Assembly (NCBI GenBank): GCA_021788115.1
Contig: JAJYLA010000016.1
Coordinates: 1 to 41,837, forward strand
Direction: 5' to 3'
Source: Actinomycetes bacterium
GTDB taxonomy: Bacteria; Actinomycetota; Acidimicrobiia; Acidimicrobiales; Palsa-688
DNA: 41,837 bases
Part shown: one piece after another, positions 18,483-27,674 of the stretch
Layout of the letters: the number at the start of each line of letters is the position of its first letter
How positions within the stretch are numbered: the stretch's first letter is position 1
The notes under the pieces: model-generated
The model's input: the letters and a program-made list of their open reading frames with translations, nothing else
Told to the model about the DNA's origin: nothing
The model's database searches: none
Program-made: the position numbers and the translations under genes

Positions 18483-20064
18483 CTCGTGTTTCGTATTCGA
18501 GCTCGGGCACGTTGAAGATGTCGTCGAAGGGCGGCCGGTACTGCTCACCGCAGAGCCGGCCGTCTTTCACGTCCAGCCGCTCGAACACCGCCGCGTTGAA
18601 CTGCTTGCGGGTGCGGTCGCTGGCCTTGCGGTAGGCGTCGCCACAGCGGGTGGCGAGATCGGCTGCCAGCTCGAGGATCTCCTGCCACTCGGTGAGGTTG
18701 GCGTCGAGGTCGCCCAGTCGGTCCTTGACGGCGGTGAGGTCGGCGCCGATGCGGGCCTGTTCGGTCTTCAAGGTGGCGACGTCGATGGCGCCGGCGTTGT
18801 AGGCGTCGAGCAGCTTGCGCCGTCGGGTCTCGGCCTTGGCGAGGCGGCGGGTGAGCAGTTCCCGTTGGGCGGCGTCGGCCCGCTGGCGCTCGACGATCTC
18901 TGCGGCCATCTCCTCGCGGAGGCGTCCGGCCCAGGACTCGGGCAGCTGGATGCGCGAGTACAGGTCCTCGACTTGGGCTTCGGGGTCGCCGGCGGGGACG
19001 TAGCGCTCCCGGCAGGTGCCGGCGGGGTCGTTCTTCTGGCCGAGGCAGAAGAAGTAGGTGTAGGCGCCCTTGGAGTGCTGGATCGACAGGCGCCGGCCGC
19101 ACACCCCGCAGTGGAGCAGGCCTTTGAGGAAGTGGGGGTGCTTGCGCTCCCTGGTCCCCCGCGCCGCCCGGGCGGCGAGCAGCTCTTGGACCCGGCGGAA
19201 GGTCTCGGCTGTGGTGAGCGGCTGGTGGGTGGCGGGGTGGCGGACGCCGTTCCACTCCACGATGCCGACGTAGGCCGGGTTGGCGAGGACCTTGGCGAGT
19301 CCCTGCCAGGTGATCGCCGCAGGGGGCTTGGCCCGGCTGCCCCGGTTGGTGAGGCCCCGGTGGGCCAGCTCTCCGGCGAGGCGCTGCAGGGTCCACTCCC
19401 CGGTGGCGTAGTGCTCGAAGGCCATAGTGACCAGCGGGGCGCGATCGGGGTCGGCGACGATGCGGGCCACCTGGCGGCCGCCGCCCAGCTCCCGCAGGTT
19501 CAGATAGCCGAGCGGGGCGCCGTGGGGGAAGCCGCCCTGCTTGGCCTTCTGGGTCATGCCCTTTTTGATCTCGGCCGCGAGGTTGGCCGAGTAGAACTCG
19601 GCCATCAGCGCGTGGATGCCCTCCACCAGGCGGCCCGAGACGGTCTCCTCGACGTTCTCGGTAACCGAGACGAGCGCCACACCCTTGCGGCGGAGGAGTG
19701 CCCGGATGGCGACGTGGTCCTCCATGTTGCGGGCGAGGCAGTCGATCTTGTGCACCACCACCGCGTCACATCGCGATCCTCCGCGATCCGAGCGAGCATC
19801 GCCTGCAGGGCCGGCCGGTCGGCGGAGCGGGCCGACTCGCCCCTGTCCGCGTACTCGTCGACGAGGTCCCAGCCGGCGTCTCGGACATGTCGGATGCACG
19901 CTTCGCGCTGGGCGGGGATCGAGAACCCCTCGGCGCCTTCGCCTTTCTCGGCCTGCTCTCGGGTGGAGACCCGCAGGTAGATCACACAGCGCATCGACTT
20001 GTCCTCCTTCGGCTCCGATCCCCCATGAGGGCTCCCTCCGTGCCTGATTGCAAGTCCTTGTCCA

Positions 20065-20457
20065 TCAGCCGGCCTGTTCGTCGGACCACCGGCCGGTGTC
20101 CCGGTAGCGGGCGGCTCTCGCCAGACGGGCCGACGATTCCGCGGGGCGGGGCCAGCCGGCCAGGTCGGCCAGGCGCAGACGAACGTCGTCGGCGTCGAGC
20201 GGCGCCTACACGGCGCCTGCCGGCGTGGGGGCACCGGCGTGGGTGGTGGTGGCCACCGCCAGCCCCCAACCGCCCAGGGCGGCCCTGGCGCCGGCCTCCC
20301 GGCGGGGACCGGGCACCACCACCAGCAGCCACAGCTCGACGCCCCACGCCTCCTCCAGGCGGGCGTAGTCGTCCGCCTTGGATCCCAGACCGGCGAGGGT
20401 CTCGGTTCCCCGGTCGTACTCCAAGCAGAACGTCACCTTGGCTGCGCCCTCCCGCCA
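20065..20457 (-). pseudogene. Replication-relaxation protein, C-terminal remnant
   Basis: Reads WREGAAKVTFCLEYDRGTET then KADDYARLEEAWGVELWLLV and GPRREAGARAALGGWG, the C-terminal pattern of the replication-relaxation family (PF13814) found on actinobacterial plasmids and integrative elements. An in-frame TAG at 20206-20208 replaces a probable Trp (AV*APLDADDVRLRLADL). The frame then continues to a natural-looking TGA at 20065. The 5' part is missing: upstream of about 20457 the DNA switches to a resolvase frame. It lies just upstream of the serine recombinase in the same direction. Confidence 0.65.
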
Positions 20458-20693
20458 CGGCGGACTCGTTCGGCCAGCTTGGCCCTCTCGTACTCGGCAA
20501 ACAGTCCCTGGACCCCGACCAGTAGCCGGGCCTGGGGGTCGTCATCGATGGGCGGGGAGTCGGTGAAGCACACCTGGACCCCGAAGCGGGCCAGCTCGTC
20601 GATGACCAACACCTGGTAGGCGAAGGAGCGGGCCAGACGATCCGGCGAGAGGCACCACACCTGCTGGGGCGCGGTTGGTTGGGACTACGGGTG
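20433..20693 (-). pseudogene. Serine recombinase (resolvase) internal fragment
   Basis: Encodes VWCLSPDRLARSFAYQVLVI, then DELARFGVQVCFTDSPP, DDPQARLLVGVQGLFAEYE and RAKLAERVRRGG. This is the core of a serine recombinase catalytic domain (DRLAR and the E-helix). The catalytic Ser region upstream and the DNA-binding part downstream are absent. Its 3' end runs directly into the replication-relaxation remnant, so the junction near 20450 is chimeric. The following 20694-20912 region shows no gene I can support. Confidence 0.7.
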
Positions 20694-20912
20694 GGGACGT
20701 GGTCCGCTTCGACGGTCCCACCAGGTCACGAGCTCGGCGTCGGGCATCGCCCGGGCGGCGGGCCGGCGGACAGACACCGAACAGTTGGGCAACATCCGCT
20801 AGACACGGCGACCGACACCACTAGACACCTTCGCCACTTCGGCGCAGAGGACGGAGCTGCTTCCTGGCGTACGGTTCCTTCAGATACAAACCCCTGCCCG
20901 TAGCGTCACACC

Positions 20913-21513
20913 TCAGCGTGGCCCGGAAAACCAGCTCTGCGTTCGACGCTTCTTGTTGCCTTTGCCGATGATCCGCAGAACCCGGTGCCCTCGTTCGAAG
21001 GCCATGTCCTCGACGTTGGTCTCACACGCCTCGCTGACCCGGAGGCCATTCAAGCCGAGCAGCACGGTCACGGCGGCGTGGGCGTGATCGAACCGCTCCG
21101 CGGCGAAGAGGAATCGTCCTAGCTCGCCACGGTCCAGTCCGCGCCGCTCCGAAGGGTGCACGGTCGGGCGGCGAACGTACTGAGCCGGGTTCGAGGCGAT
21201 GCGCCCGTCGATGTGAGCGAAGCGGTAGAAGCCGCACGCGGTGGACTGACCCCGGTCGATGGTCGAAGCTGCCAGCTTCCGCTCCTCCTTGGAGGTTCGG
21301 TACAACTCGAGATGGGTCCGGGTCGCTTCGAGCACGCCCAAGCCGTGATCGGCGGCCGACTGGAACAGGTTGCGCAGGTCATGACGGTAGGCGTCTAGGG
21401 TCCGGCCGCTAATAGCGGGCCAGGAAGGCGATCGCCGCCAACTCAGCTTCGCCGATCAGATCAGGTTCGTTCGTCTCGATGACGGCATGACTGTGTGAAC
21501 CGATGGTGGTCAT
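20913..21513 (-). pseudogene. Tyrosine recombinase, frameshifted and truncated
   Basis: ATG at 21511-21513 follows GAAGGAGGA. Reading starts MTTIGSHSHAVIE and breaks near 21411, where one extra T (TATTAGC for TATAGC) must be removed to join to SGRTLDAYRHDLRNLFQ. The core-binding segment STIDRGQSTACGFYRFAHID and the first catalytic motif GLNGLRVSEAC (Arg) are present, as is the beta-hairpin Lys region GKGNKK. After that the protein ends in a non-homologous RRTQSWFSGPR, so the HxxR and Tyr motifs are missing. It is an inactive integrase remnant related to actinobacterial XerD-like integrases. Confidence 0.8.
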
Positions 21514-21614
21514 GGCATCCTCCTTCAGTCGGAAGACCCAGCCAACACCCACCCCACAGCGAGGTGTCTGTAGGCGCCGGACGGTAGGAATCTGCCACCT
21601 CAGGGCAAAGAACG

Positions 21615-21645
21615 GGATATCTCATGTCTCTCAGTCAGATATCCT
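21615..21645 (+). promoter_or_regulatory. vapBC operator/promoter
   Basis: GGATATCT (21615-21622) and AGATATCC (21637-21644) are a perfect inverted repeat separated by 14 bases, a likely site for the VapB or VapBC repressor. TATCCT (21640-21645) overlaps the right arm and ends seven bases before the vapB GTG, giving a likely leaderless transcript that bound VapBC would block. Confidence 0.6.
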
Positions 21646-21652
21646 GGTGGCT

Positions 21653-21856
21653 GTGACGAAGCGGCTGATCGAAGTTGACGACGACAAGCTGGCTCTGGTG
21701 CGGAACCTTCTGGGCACCACGACCCTGAAATCCACCGTGGACGCCGCCCTCGAGGAAGTCCTTGCTCTCGACCGGCGCCGCCGAGCCCTGCTCGCCGAGC
21801 GTGGTCACGAAGACCCGCTAGCCGATCCCGACCGCCGGCAGGCGGCGTGGCGCTAA
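21653..21856 (+). CDS. vapB: VapB-family antitoxin
   Basis: A 67-residue protein starting at GTG with TKRLIEVDDDKLALVRNLLG, then TTTLKSTVDAALEEVLALDRRRR. This is the ribbon-helix-helix VapB type (DUF2191-like) common in actinobacteria: the N-terminal strand and two helices bind the operator, and the C-terminal part, ending DRRQAAWR, should wrap the toxin. It overlaps vapC by ten bases. I chose the GTG because it is at the distance expected from TATCCT and the upstream open frame lacks similarity. Appears intact. Confidence 0.85.
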   Translation: MTKRLIEVDDDKLALVRNLLGTTTLKSTVDAALEEVLALDRRRRALLAERGHEDPLADPDRRQAAWR

Positions 21857-22263
21857 GGCCTTACTACCTCGGCGACACATCTGTCCTGTCCCGCCGGCCG
21901 AAAGTGGCCGAGCGCCTGGATCCGCTCCTCGAGGCAGGACTTGTAGCCCGCTGCACGATCACCCACCTCGAAGTCGGGTACTCCTCGACCGGCCCCGCCG
22001 ACCACGAAGCCATGCGGCAGCAGCGAAGCGCATGGCCCTTCGTCTCGATGAACCAAGAGGTACTGGACCGGGCGGTAACTATCCAGGACCGCCTTGCCCA
22101 ACGAAGCCACCACCGCGGAGCAAAGATCGCTGACCTTCTCATCGCGGCCGCAGCCGAGTCCGCCGGCCTCGTAGTGCTCCACTACGACCACGACTTCGAC
22201 CTCATCGCCGACGTCACCGGCCAGCAGACCGAATGGATCGTCCCCGCAGGCACGATTCCCTAA
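21847..22263 (+). CDS. vapC: VapC PIN-domain toxin ribonuclease
   Basis: A 138-residue PIN-domain endoribonuclease. The acidic metal-binding residues are Asp10 (YLGDTSVLSR), Glu42 (THLEVGYS), Asp96 (KIADLLIAAAA) and Asp114 or Asp116 (HYDHDFDLIA), a complete set. The GTG start overlaps vapB by ten bases, as usual for such pairs. VapC toxins cleave tRNA or rRNA when VapB is degraded. It is one of the few intact genes in the remnant zone, consistent with maintenance of the mobile segment. Confidence 0.88.
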   Translation: MALRPYYLGDTSVLSRRPKVAERLDPLLEAGLVARCTITHLEVGYSSTGPADHEAMRQQRSAWPFVSMNQEVLDRAVTIQDRLAQRSHHRGAKIADLLIAAAAESAGLVVLHYDHDFDLIADVTGQQTEWIVPAGTIP

Positions 22264-22358
22264 AAGCGCTGACCATCCCACGGCCGGCGATCGTGGGCAC
22301 CTGGTCGTTGTGGTACTGGGGCGCGTGTCAGGGGACGGGGCGGCCAGGGATCGACCTG

Positions 22359-22651
22359 GCCTCCGACCAGGGCGGGCAGCAGGGCAGAACGGCCGGCGAG
22401 GAAGAGTCCACCGATGGCGAGGGACGATTTCCCGGTCAGACCGCCGAGGAAGATCTGGGCGCGGGGGCGGACCGCACCCCGAGCAGGCCCGTCACCCAAC
22501 TCGCCGCGATCGCGAGGTCGGCGAGCACCATCCCCGAAACGGGGGACAGCATCAGCACCATTGCAGCGGCTCGCGAGCCCGAGCTGGCCGCCCCGGCGGA
22601 GAGCAGGACCTGGGTTGGGGTCTCCACCCCGGTGCCGTGCAGGACACCCAC
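22359..22651 (-). pseudogene. NicO/HupE-like metal transporter remnant
   Basis: GVLHGTGVETPTQVLLSAGA resembles the GxxHGxGAETPTQ motif of NicO/HupE-type nickel-cobalt transporters. After a frameshift near 22440 the adjacent frame gives FLGGLTGKSSLAIGGLFLAG, a plausible membrane segment of the same protein. Both ends are missing. The 5' side touches a methyltransferase fragment. Confidence 0.5.
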
Positions 22652-22654
22652 TGC

Positions 22655-22773
22655 GAATGCCGAGCCCGGAGGATGCGGTGGAGTTCGGCGAGCGCGGCAC
22701 GTTTGTCTGGCGCGTACTGGAACGCTTCAATCGTCATGACCGAATCGGCGGCGCCGTCGGTGAACACCGTCAA
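22655..22773 (-). pseudogene. SAM-dependent methyltransferase fragment
   Basis: Encodes AADSVMTIEAFQYAPDKRAA then LAELHRILR, the post-motif I to III stretch of class I methyltransferases (strand beta4 and the following helix). The SAM-binding glycine motif is missing and the 3' side runs into the NicO-like remnant. A short fragment, so the family is only broadly assigned. Confidence 0.5.
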
Positions 22774-22826
22774 AGGCCTCCCTCATCTTGCAGTCGTCAG
22801 AAGCCGCAAGAATGACGAGGCCTTTG
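22771..22826. repeat. Nested inverted repeat
   Basis: CAAAGGCCTC (22771-22780) and GAGGCCTTTG (22817-22826) are perfect ten-base arms. Inside them TCTTGC and GCAAGA form a second stem. No T-run follows, so a simple terminator is doubtful. It lies beside gene fragments and may be a mobile-element end. Confidence 0.6.
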
Positions 22827-22982
22827 GCGCGAGTGGCGGACCTATGACAAAGAGCCGGGCCCTCACCGCCCCCCACGCTTCATCGCGAAGAGCCCCTTTA
22901 CACGGAGTCGAGCATACAAGTAGCCGCGGGCCCGTCACGGTGACCGGGCCGGCCAAACCTTGGCGCCCGGCGGGGTGTCAAG

Positions 22983-23072
22983 ATGCTTCTCGCTGAGTTC
23001 GACTACGACCTGAAGCCGACGCCGTCTTTGCCGTTGATCGACACGACCAGGGAGCGCCGGCTCCCGTCGTGA
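22983..23072 (+). pseudogene. Possible sulfide:quinone oxidoreductase C-terminal scrap
   Basis: Thirty codons reading MLLAEFDYDLKPTPSLPLID then TTRERRLPS. The AEFDY-KPTPS-P-IDTTRER pattern resembles the C-terminus of SQR-like FAD oxidoreductases, but it is too short to be sure. The rest of the 22827-23156 stretch shows no gene I can support. Confidence 0.25.
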
Positions 23073-23156
23073 TGTCGCAGGCCGGGCACTCCAAAGGGGG
23101 CCGAAGCTACGGCGTCTTGGTCGGCGCGGCGCAGGCCGGGCTATCCGCGCGACCCG

Positions 23157-26100
23157 CTACGAGCCGCAGCCCAGTACTGCCTGGATTCGTCGGGAGTCGG
23201 CGACCAACCGGGAGGCGGTGCGGTTCGGGATCTTCTTGCCGGCTTGTGCCTCGACCTCGTCGATGAGGCTACCGAGGTCGTCGCAGGCGGTGGCCGTGTC
23301 GTTGGATGCCAGGGCGGACCGGGCGGCGCTCACCTTGGCCGCCAGGCTGTTGCCCGGCCCCACCGCCTGCACCTCCTGGGAGAGGTCCGACAGTTGCTGG
23401 GCGGCCCCTTTCACAGTGACGGTGAAGGACTGGCTGACCGAGCTGGGCGTGTCGTCGGTGTCGCTGGCGCCGCAGGTGACGTCGGTCGTGCCGATGGGGA
23501 AGGTGCTCCCCGGTGGTGTGCTGCAGGTCACCCCAGGCGGGCTGGCGTCGTCGCCATCGGATGCGGTGGGCCGGGTGTAGTTCACGACGGCTCCGGCCGG
23601 GCTGGTGGCGTCGACTGTCTGATCGGTGGGCACGTTGGTCAGTGCCAGGTCCTCGTCGGGCCCGGTTACGGTCAACGGAACCGAGAGGCTCCTGGGGGAG
23701 CCGTCGGGCGCCCAGCCGGTCTCTATGAGGGTGTGCGGACCGGGCGGGAACCTGGCGGGCAGTTCGACGTTGATGCTGCTGTCGCCCTGGTCGTCGGCCG
23801 GCAGCACCGCAAGGGTGACCGATGTGGAATGGGCGGTGACGGTGACGTCGGTACCGGGCTCCCAGCCGGTGGAGACCACGTTGAAGGTGACCTGGTCGCT
23901 GGCAGAGACGCTGCCGCTGGCAGGCGCGGAGAGGTTCACGCTCGTCAGGCCCGCCCCGCTCTGCTGGGCGGTGTTGGTCAGCTGCTGCCAGGTGGAGGAT
24001 TCCAGCGCCCCGCCGGTGCAGTTCGGCGAGCCGTTGCCCGCTTTGATGAGGCTGCTGTAGCTCGCTGACAAGTTCAGATTGAGCAGGCCGACCACTCCCG
24101 TGTCGTACTGCTCGCCCCAGTTGTAAGGCGCGCTCGCCCCGGGGCTGGAGATACCGGTAATTCCAGCGGCGGCACCCGCCAACCCGACGTTCAAGGTGGC
24201 GCCACTCACGAAGTTGTCGATGATCGAGTTGCTGTTCACGTTAGACGGCCAGGTCGTGGTCGGATCACCGACGTAGCCGAAGGAGAAGACGGCGGTGATC
24301 GGCAGGGACTCGCCCAGACCCACGCCCAGACCCACGCCTCCGTAGATGCTTCCGTCGCAGGTGATTGCCACGCTGAAAGTGCCGGTCGCCCCGTCGGGGA
24401 GGCCTCCGCTGATAGCAGCCACCACGTAATCCGGCTGCCTGAAGCTGCTGCCGAAGCCCAGGACGTCCCCCATGGTGGCGATGTCCTGGCGGATGCAGCC
24501 GTCGGGGCCCAGACTCGAAAGGTTGCAGCCGGACGCCGATGTGAACGGGGCGTCGACGTAGATCGGCTCGGACACCGTCACCTTCTGTCCGTTGGTGCCT
24601 GTGGCAACCAGCGTGATGGTGGTGCTCGTGTTGTTGGGCAGGTTGTTGCTCACCTCGCAACCGCCTGCCTGGGGGGTGCCGCTGCCCTCCTGCCAGGAGT
24701 AGCTGGCGATGCCCCCCGACTGGGTGCACGCGTCGAAGATCACTGTGGCGCTGCTGGTCGACCCTCCTACCGTGTTCGGTTGGATCGTCCATGTGAATCC
24801 GGCTACCGGGGGCACGTTCACCTGGATGGTCGTGACCGACGTTCGCGTCCCCGAGGGATCGGTTACCGCGAGCGAGACGGTGTGGGTGCCCACGGTGAAG
24901 CCGTAGACGAAGCTGCACTGGGCCGTGTCGGTGGAGGGAAAGTACGGGTTGTCGTCCACGGTCCACGAGTAGCTGGCAGCGTTGGTCGAGTTGCACCCGT
25001 TGACGGTCGTCTCGACGAGGGTGCCGCCGTTCTGGGTCGGGGCGTCGGACGCGCTGAGCACGGCGGTGACCGGCTCAAAGTCGACGTACACGTCGGTCGT
25101 CGCGGTGACACTCGTAGTGAGAGCGCACTGCTCGCCGACCGGGTTGACGGTCACGGGGCCGCTGCAGCCGCTGATGTTGGCGAGGATCGAGCGGGAGTCG
25201 GGCGTGACGGTGAGGGTCAACTGCTGCCCGTTGGGGAACTGCGCCGAGCAGGTGCCGGGGCAGTCGATGCCCGACGGGGCCGAGGTGACCGTCCCTCCAC
25301 CGGATCCGTCGAGGTACACCTGGACCGAGGGCGCCGAGCCCGTGGCGGTCACGATCCCGCCGTTGCCGTCGCCCAGCACGCACAACGTCGTGGTCGGGCA
25401 CGACGCCGCCCCCAGCAGGTCCGGGTCGACCTTGGCGACCGTCCAGGAGGTGCTGCTGGCCGGGGCGGTCGAGGTGAGGACGTTGCCGGCGCCGTCGACG
25501 GCCACGCACAGCCCACCGGAGGGCGCGCACGACACCGCTGTCAGGGCCTGGCCGTCGATCGTCGTCGCAGTCCACGCAGCCGCCCCGCCCGCCGGGTTGG
25601 TGGAGCTGACCGCGTTCCCCGCGCCGTCGACAGCCACGCACAGCGACGCGCTCGAGCACGACACCCCGTAGAGCGGCTGGGTGCCGTCGATGTCAACCAT
25701 GGTCCAGGTGGGGCTCGCCGCTGCGGGGTTGGTGGAGGTCGCGACGTCGCCCTGCTGGTCGACGGCGACGCAAAGCGTGGTCGTCGGGCAAGACACGGCA
25801 TCGAGAGTGCTGGATGCGTCGACCTGCTGAACCGTCCACGTCGACGACGAGCCGGCGGTCGGGTCGGTGGAGGTGACCACGTCACCGGTGCCGTCGACCG
25901 CGACGCACAACGAAGTCCCGGGGCAGGACACGCCGGACAGCGCGTTGCCGTTGTCGACGTAGGAGCCCTGCCACGACAAGGTCCCCCCCGTCGGGTCGGA
26001 CGAGGTGAACATGGTGTAGCCGCCGAAGCTCCTGCCGGTGGCAGCGACCGCGCAGAACGACGCCGACGGGCAGGACACGCCGGTGAAGACGTTCAGCTGG

Positions 26101-27506
26101 TCGGCGGTGACGCCGGAGTCGCCGATCTGCTGCTCGCTCCACGAGCTCTGGCCACCGGCGGGATCGGCGGAGGTGACGACGTTGCCGGCGTCGTCCACCC
26201 CGGCGCAGAACGTCGAAGACGGACACGACATGCCCATCAACGCGTTGAACCGGTCCAGGGAGTAGGATCGGTTGGGTTGGGCCACGGTCCAGGTGGGTGT
26301 GGAGGCGCCGGGATTCACAGAGGTGACCACGTCTCCCAGGTCACCGACTCCCACGCACAGCGTCGTGGTCGGGCACGACACGCCCTGCAGCGGACCGTAC
26401 GGGTCGGCTTGAACCTGGGTCCACACCGGCGAAGCCGCGGCAGGGTCACTCGACGCGAATGCGTTGCCCGAATCGTCGACGGCCACGCAGAACGAGTCGA
26501 CCGGGCAGGACACGCTCACGAGATTGCTGGCGCCAGAGAGGGTGGTCGACTGCCAGGTCGGCGTCGCCGACGCCGGGTCGGCAGAGACCACAATCCCCGA
26601 GTTCCCGGCGCCTGCGCACATCGCGTTGCTCGAGCACGAGATCGCGCCCACGTTCGCGCTGCTATGTGTCCACGCCGGCGATCCGCCGGTCGGGTCCGAC
26701 GAGGTGAAGACGTAACCGTTACCCGTCACCGCGCAGAACGGTCCCGTGACGCAGGAGACCCCAGCGGTCCCGTACACGTCGCCCGCGTTGGTGAGGCTGC
26801 TGGAAGCGGTCCACGCCGATGCTCCCCCGATGGGGTCGGTCGACACCAGCGCCCCACCGAGCCCGTCTCCGGCCACGCACAGCACGGAGCTGGCGCACGA
26901 AACGCTCTCCGGCCCGTCGGTGCCGGACAGGTCGGCGACCGTCCAGGCGGACGGGCCGCCGGCAGGATTGGTGGACGTGACGATCTGCGAACCTTGTCCC
27001 TGACCGCCGCTGCCCACCGCCACGCAAAACGACGCCGTCGGGCACGAGACCGCGGTCAAATTCAGACTGCTGCTCAACACGGCGGTCGACCACGCCGACG
27101 CACCGCCGACCGGGTTGGTCGAGGTGACGATCTCGTCCTGTAACAGGTACGGCTCGCGGACGAGGTTCTCGGAGGTGCCGACGGCGACGCACAGTGTCGT
27201 CGTCGGACAAGAGATAGCCGTCAGGTCTGACGGGCTGAGGGGATCCGGCGCGGCGTACGGCGGCTGACCGTCGACCTGGACCGGTGCCGACCAGATGAGC
27301 GCACCGGACCCGCCGGAGGCGGCGGCCACCCCACCGCCTATCACGGAAGAGACCAACGCGATCGCGGCGAAGAGCACCGCGGCCGCCGGAGCTCGGTGCC
27401 TCCTGGCCGGGCGACCGTCCATAAGAGACGTCGACCTCGAGGACATCCCCGACGCGAACGGGCGCCGCAGGTTGCCGACGGTGGCGCTGACCCCATGGAA
27501 GCGCAT
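23157..27506 (-). CDS. Secreted 14-repeat beta-propeller protein with PKD-like and HYR domains
   Basis: A protein of about 1,449 residues starting at ATG 27504-27506, seven bases after GAGAAGGGG. A long basic N-region precedes the hydrophobic signal segment VLFAAIALVSSVIGGGVAAA. Then come 14 units of about 46 residues (DNA 25340-27293), each with W-T, VSCPxxxxCVAV and VTSxxP; the first unit's Trp strand is N-terminal to the first Cys pair and the last unit lacks one, as in propeller closure. Next is an InlB-type repeat (GGTVTSAPSGIDCPGTCSAQF), two Ig/PKD-like domains, a Gly-rich region, a HYR-like domain and a helical C-terminus ending in LGCGS. Probably extracellular and stabilised by within-blade disulfides; function unknown. 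Confidence 0.75.
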   Translation of the reverse strand: MRFHGVSATVGNLRRPFASGMSSRSTSLMDGRPARRHRAPAAAVLFAAIALVSSVIGGGVAAASGGSGALIWSAPVQVDGQPPYAAPDPLSPSDLTAISCPTTTLCVAVGTSENLVREPYLLQDEIVTSTNPVGGASAWSTAVLSSSLNLTAVSCPTASFCVAVGSGGQGQGSQIVTSTNPAGGPSAWTVADLSGTDGPESVSCASSVLCVAGDGLGGALVSTDPIGGASAWTASSSLTNAGDVYGTAGVSCVTGPFCAVTGNGYVFTSSDPTGGSPAWTHSSANVGAISCSSNAMCAGAGNSGIVVSADPASATPTWQSTTLSGASNLVSVSCPVDSFCVAVDDSGNAFASSDPAAASPVWTQVQADPYGPLQGVSCPTTTLCVGVGDLGDVVTSVNPGASTPTWTVAQPNRSYSLDRFNALMGMSCPSSTFCAGVDDAGNVVTSADPAGGQSSWSEQQIGDSGVTADQLNVFTGVSCPSASFCAVAATGRSFGGYTMFTSSDPTGGTLSWQGSYVDNGNALSGVSCPGTSLCVAVDGTGDVVTSTDPTAGSSSTWTVQQVDASSTLDAVSCPTTTLCVAVDQQGDVATSTNPAAASPTWTMVDIDGTQPLYGVSCSSASLCVAVDGAGNAVSSTNPAGGAAAWTATTIDGQALTAVSCAPSGGLCVAVDGAGNVLTSTAPASSTSWTVAKVDPDLLGAASCPTTTLCVLGDGNGGIVTATGSAPSVQVYLDGSGGGTVTSAPSGIDCPGTCSAQFPNGQQLTLTVTPDSRSILANISGCSGPVTVNPVGEQCALTTSVTATTDVYVDFEPVTAVLSASDAPTQNGGTLVETTVNGCNSTNAASYSWTVDDNPYFPSTDTAQCSFVYGFTVGTHTVSLAVTDPSGTRTSVTTIQVNVPPVAGFTWTIQPNTVGGSTSSATVIFDACTQSGGIASYSWQEGSGTPQAGGCEVSNNLPNNTSTTITLVATGTNGQKVTVSEPIYVDAPFTSASGCNLSSLGPDGCIRQDIATMGDVLGFGSSFRQPDYVVAAISGGLPDGATGTFSVAITCDGSIYGGVGLGVGLGESLPITAVFSFGYVGDPTTTWPSNVNSNSIIDNFVSGATLNVGLAGAAAGITGISSPGASAPYNWGEQYDTGVVGLLNLNLSASYSSLIKAGNGSPNCTGGALESSTWQQLTNTAQQSGAGLTSVNLSAPASGSVSASDQVTFNVVSTGWEPGTDVTVTAHSTSVTLAVLPADDQGDSSINVELPARFPPGPHTLIETGWAPDGSPRSLSVPLTVTGPDEDLALTNVPTDQTVDATSPAGAVVNYTRPTASDGDDASPPGVTCSTPPGSTFPIGTTDVTCGASDTDDTPSSVSQSFTVTVKGAAQQLSDLSQEVQAVGPGNSLAAKVSAARSALASNDTATACDDLGSLIDEVEAQAGKKIPNRTASRLVADSRRIQAVLGCGS

Positions 27507-27674
27507 TTGCCTGCCCCTTCTCCCAATGCTGCCGAGCGCCAGTCTTCCATCGCGAGAATCCCTGGTCAAGGCGCGCCGTACCTTCGACCGCCCCGCCATG
27601 CCTCATGCAATCGCCGCTGGGCCCGGCGATGTGCACTGGGTTGCCCCGGACGCGGAGGGTAGGTTGGTTTCTCG

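Noticed and set aside
22983-23072. Start of a queA gene
   Set aside because: The LLAEFDYDL opening is similar, but the following residues do not continue the QueA pattern; an SQR-like tail fits slightly better.
18483-23156. attR copy of the tRNA-Ala 3' end
   Set aside because: I looked for TTCGATTCCCATCGCCTCCA-like sequence by eye across the remnant zone and saw none; it may lie outside or have decayed.
24780-27143. A 787-codon open frame opposite the repeat protein
   Set aside because: Its apparent repeats mirror those of the real gene on the minus strand, which has a signal peptide and ribosome binding site.
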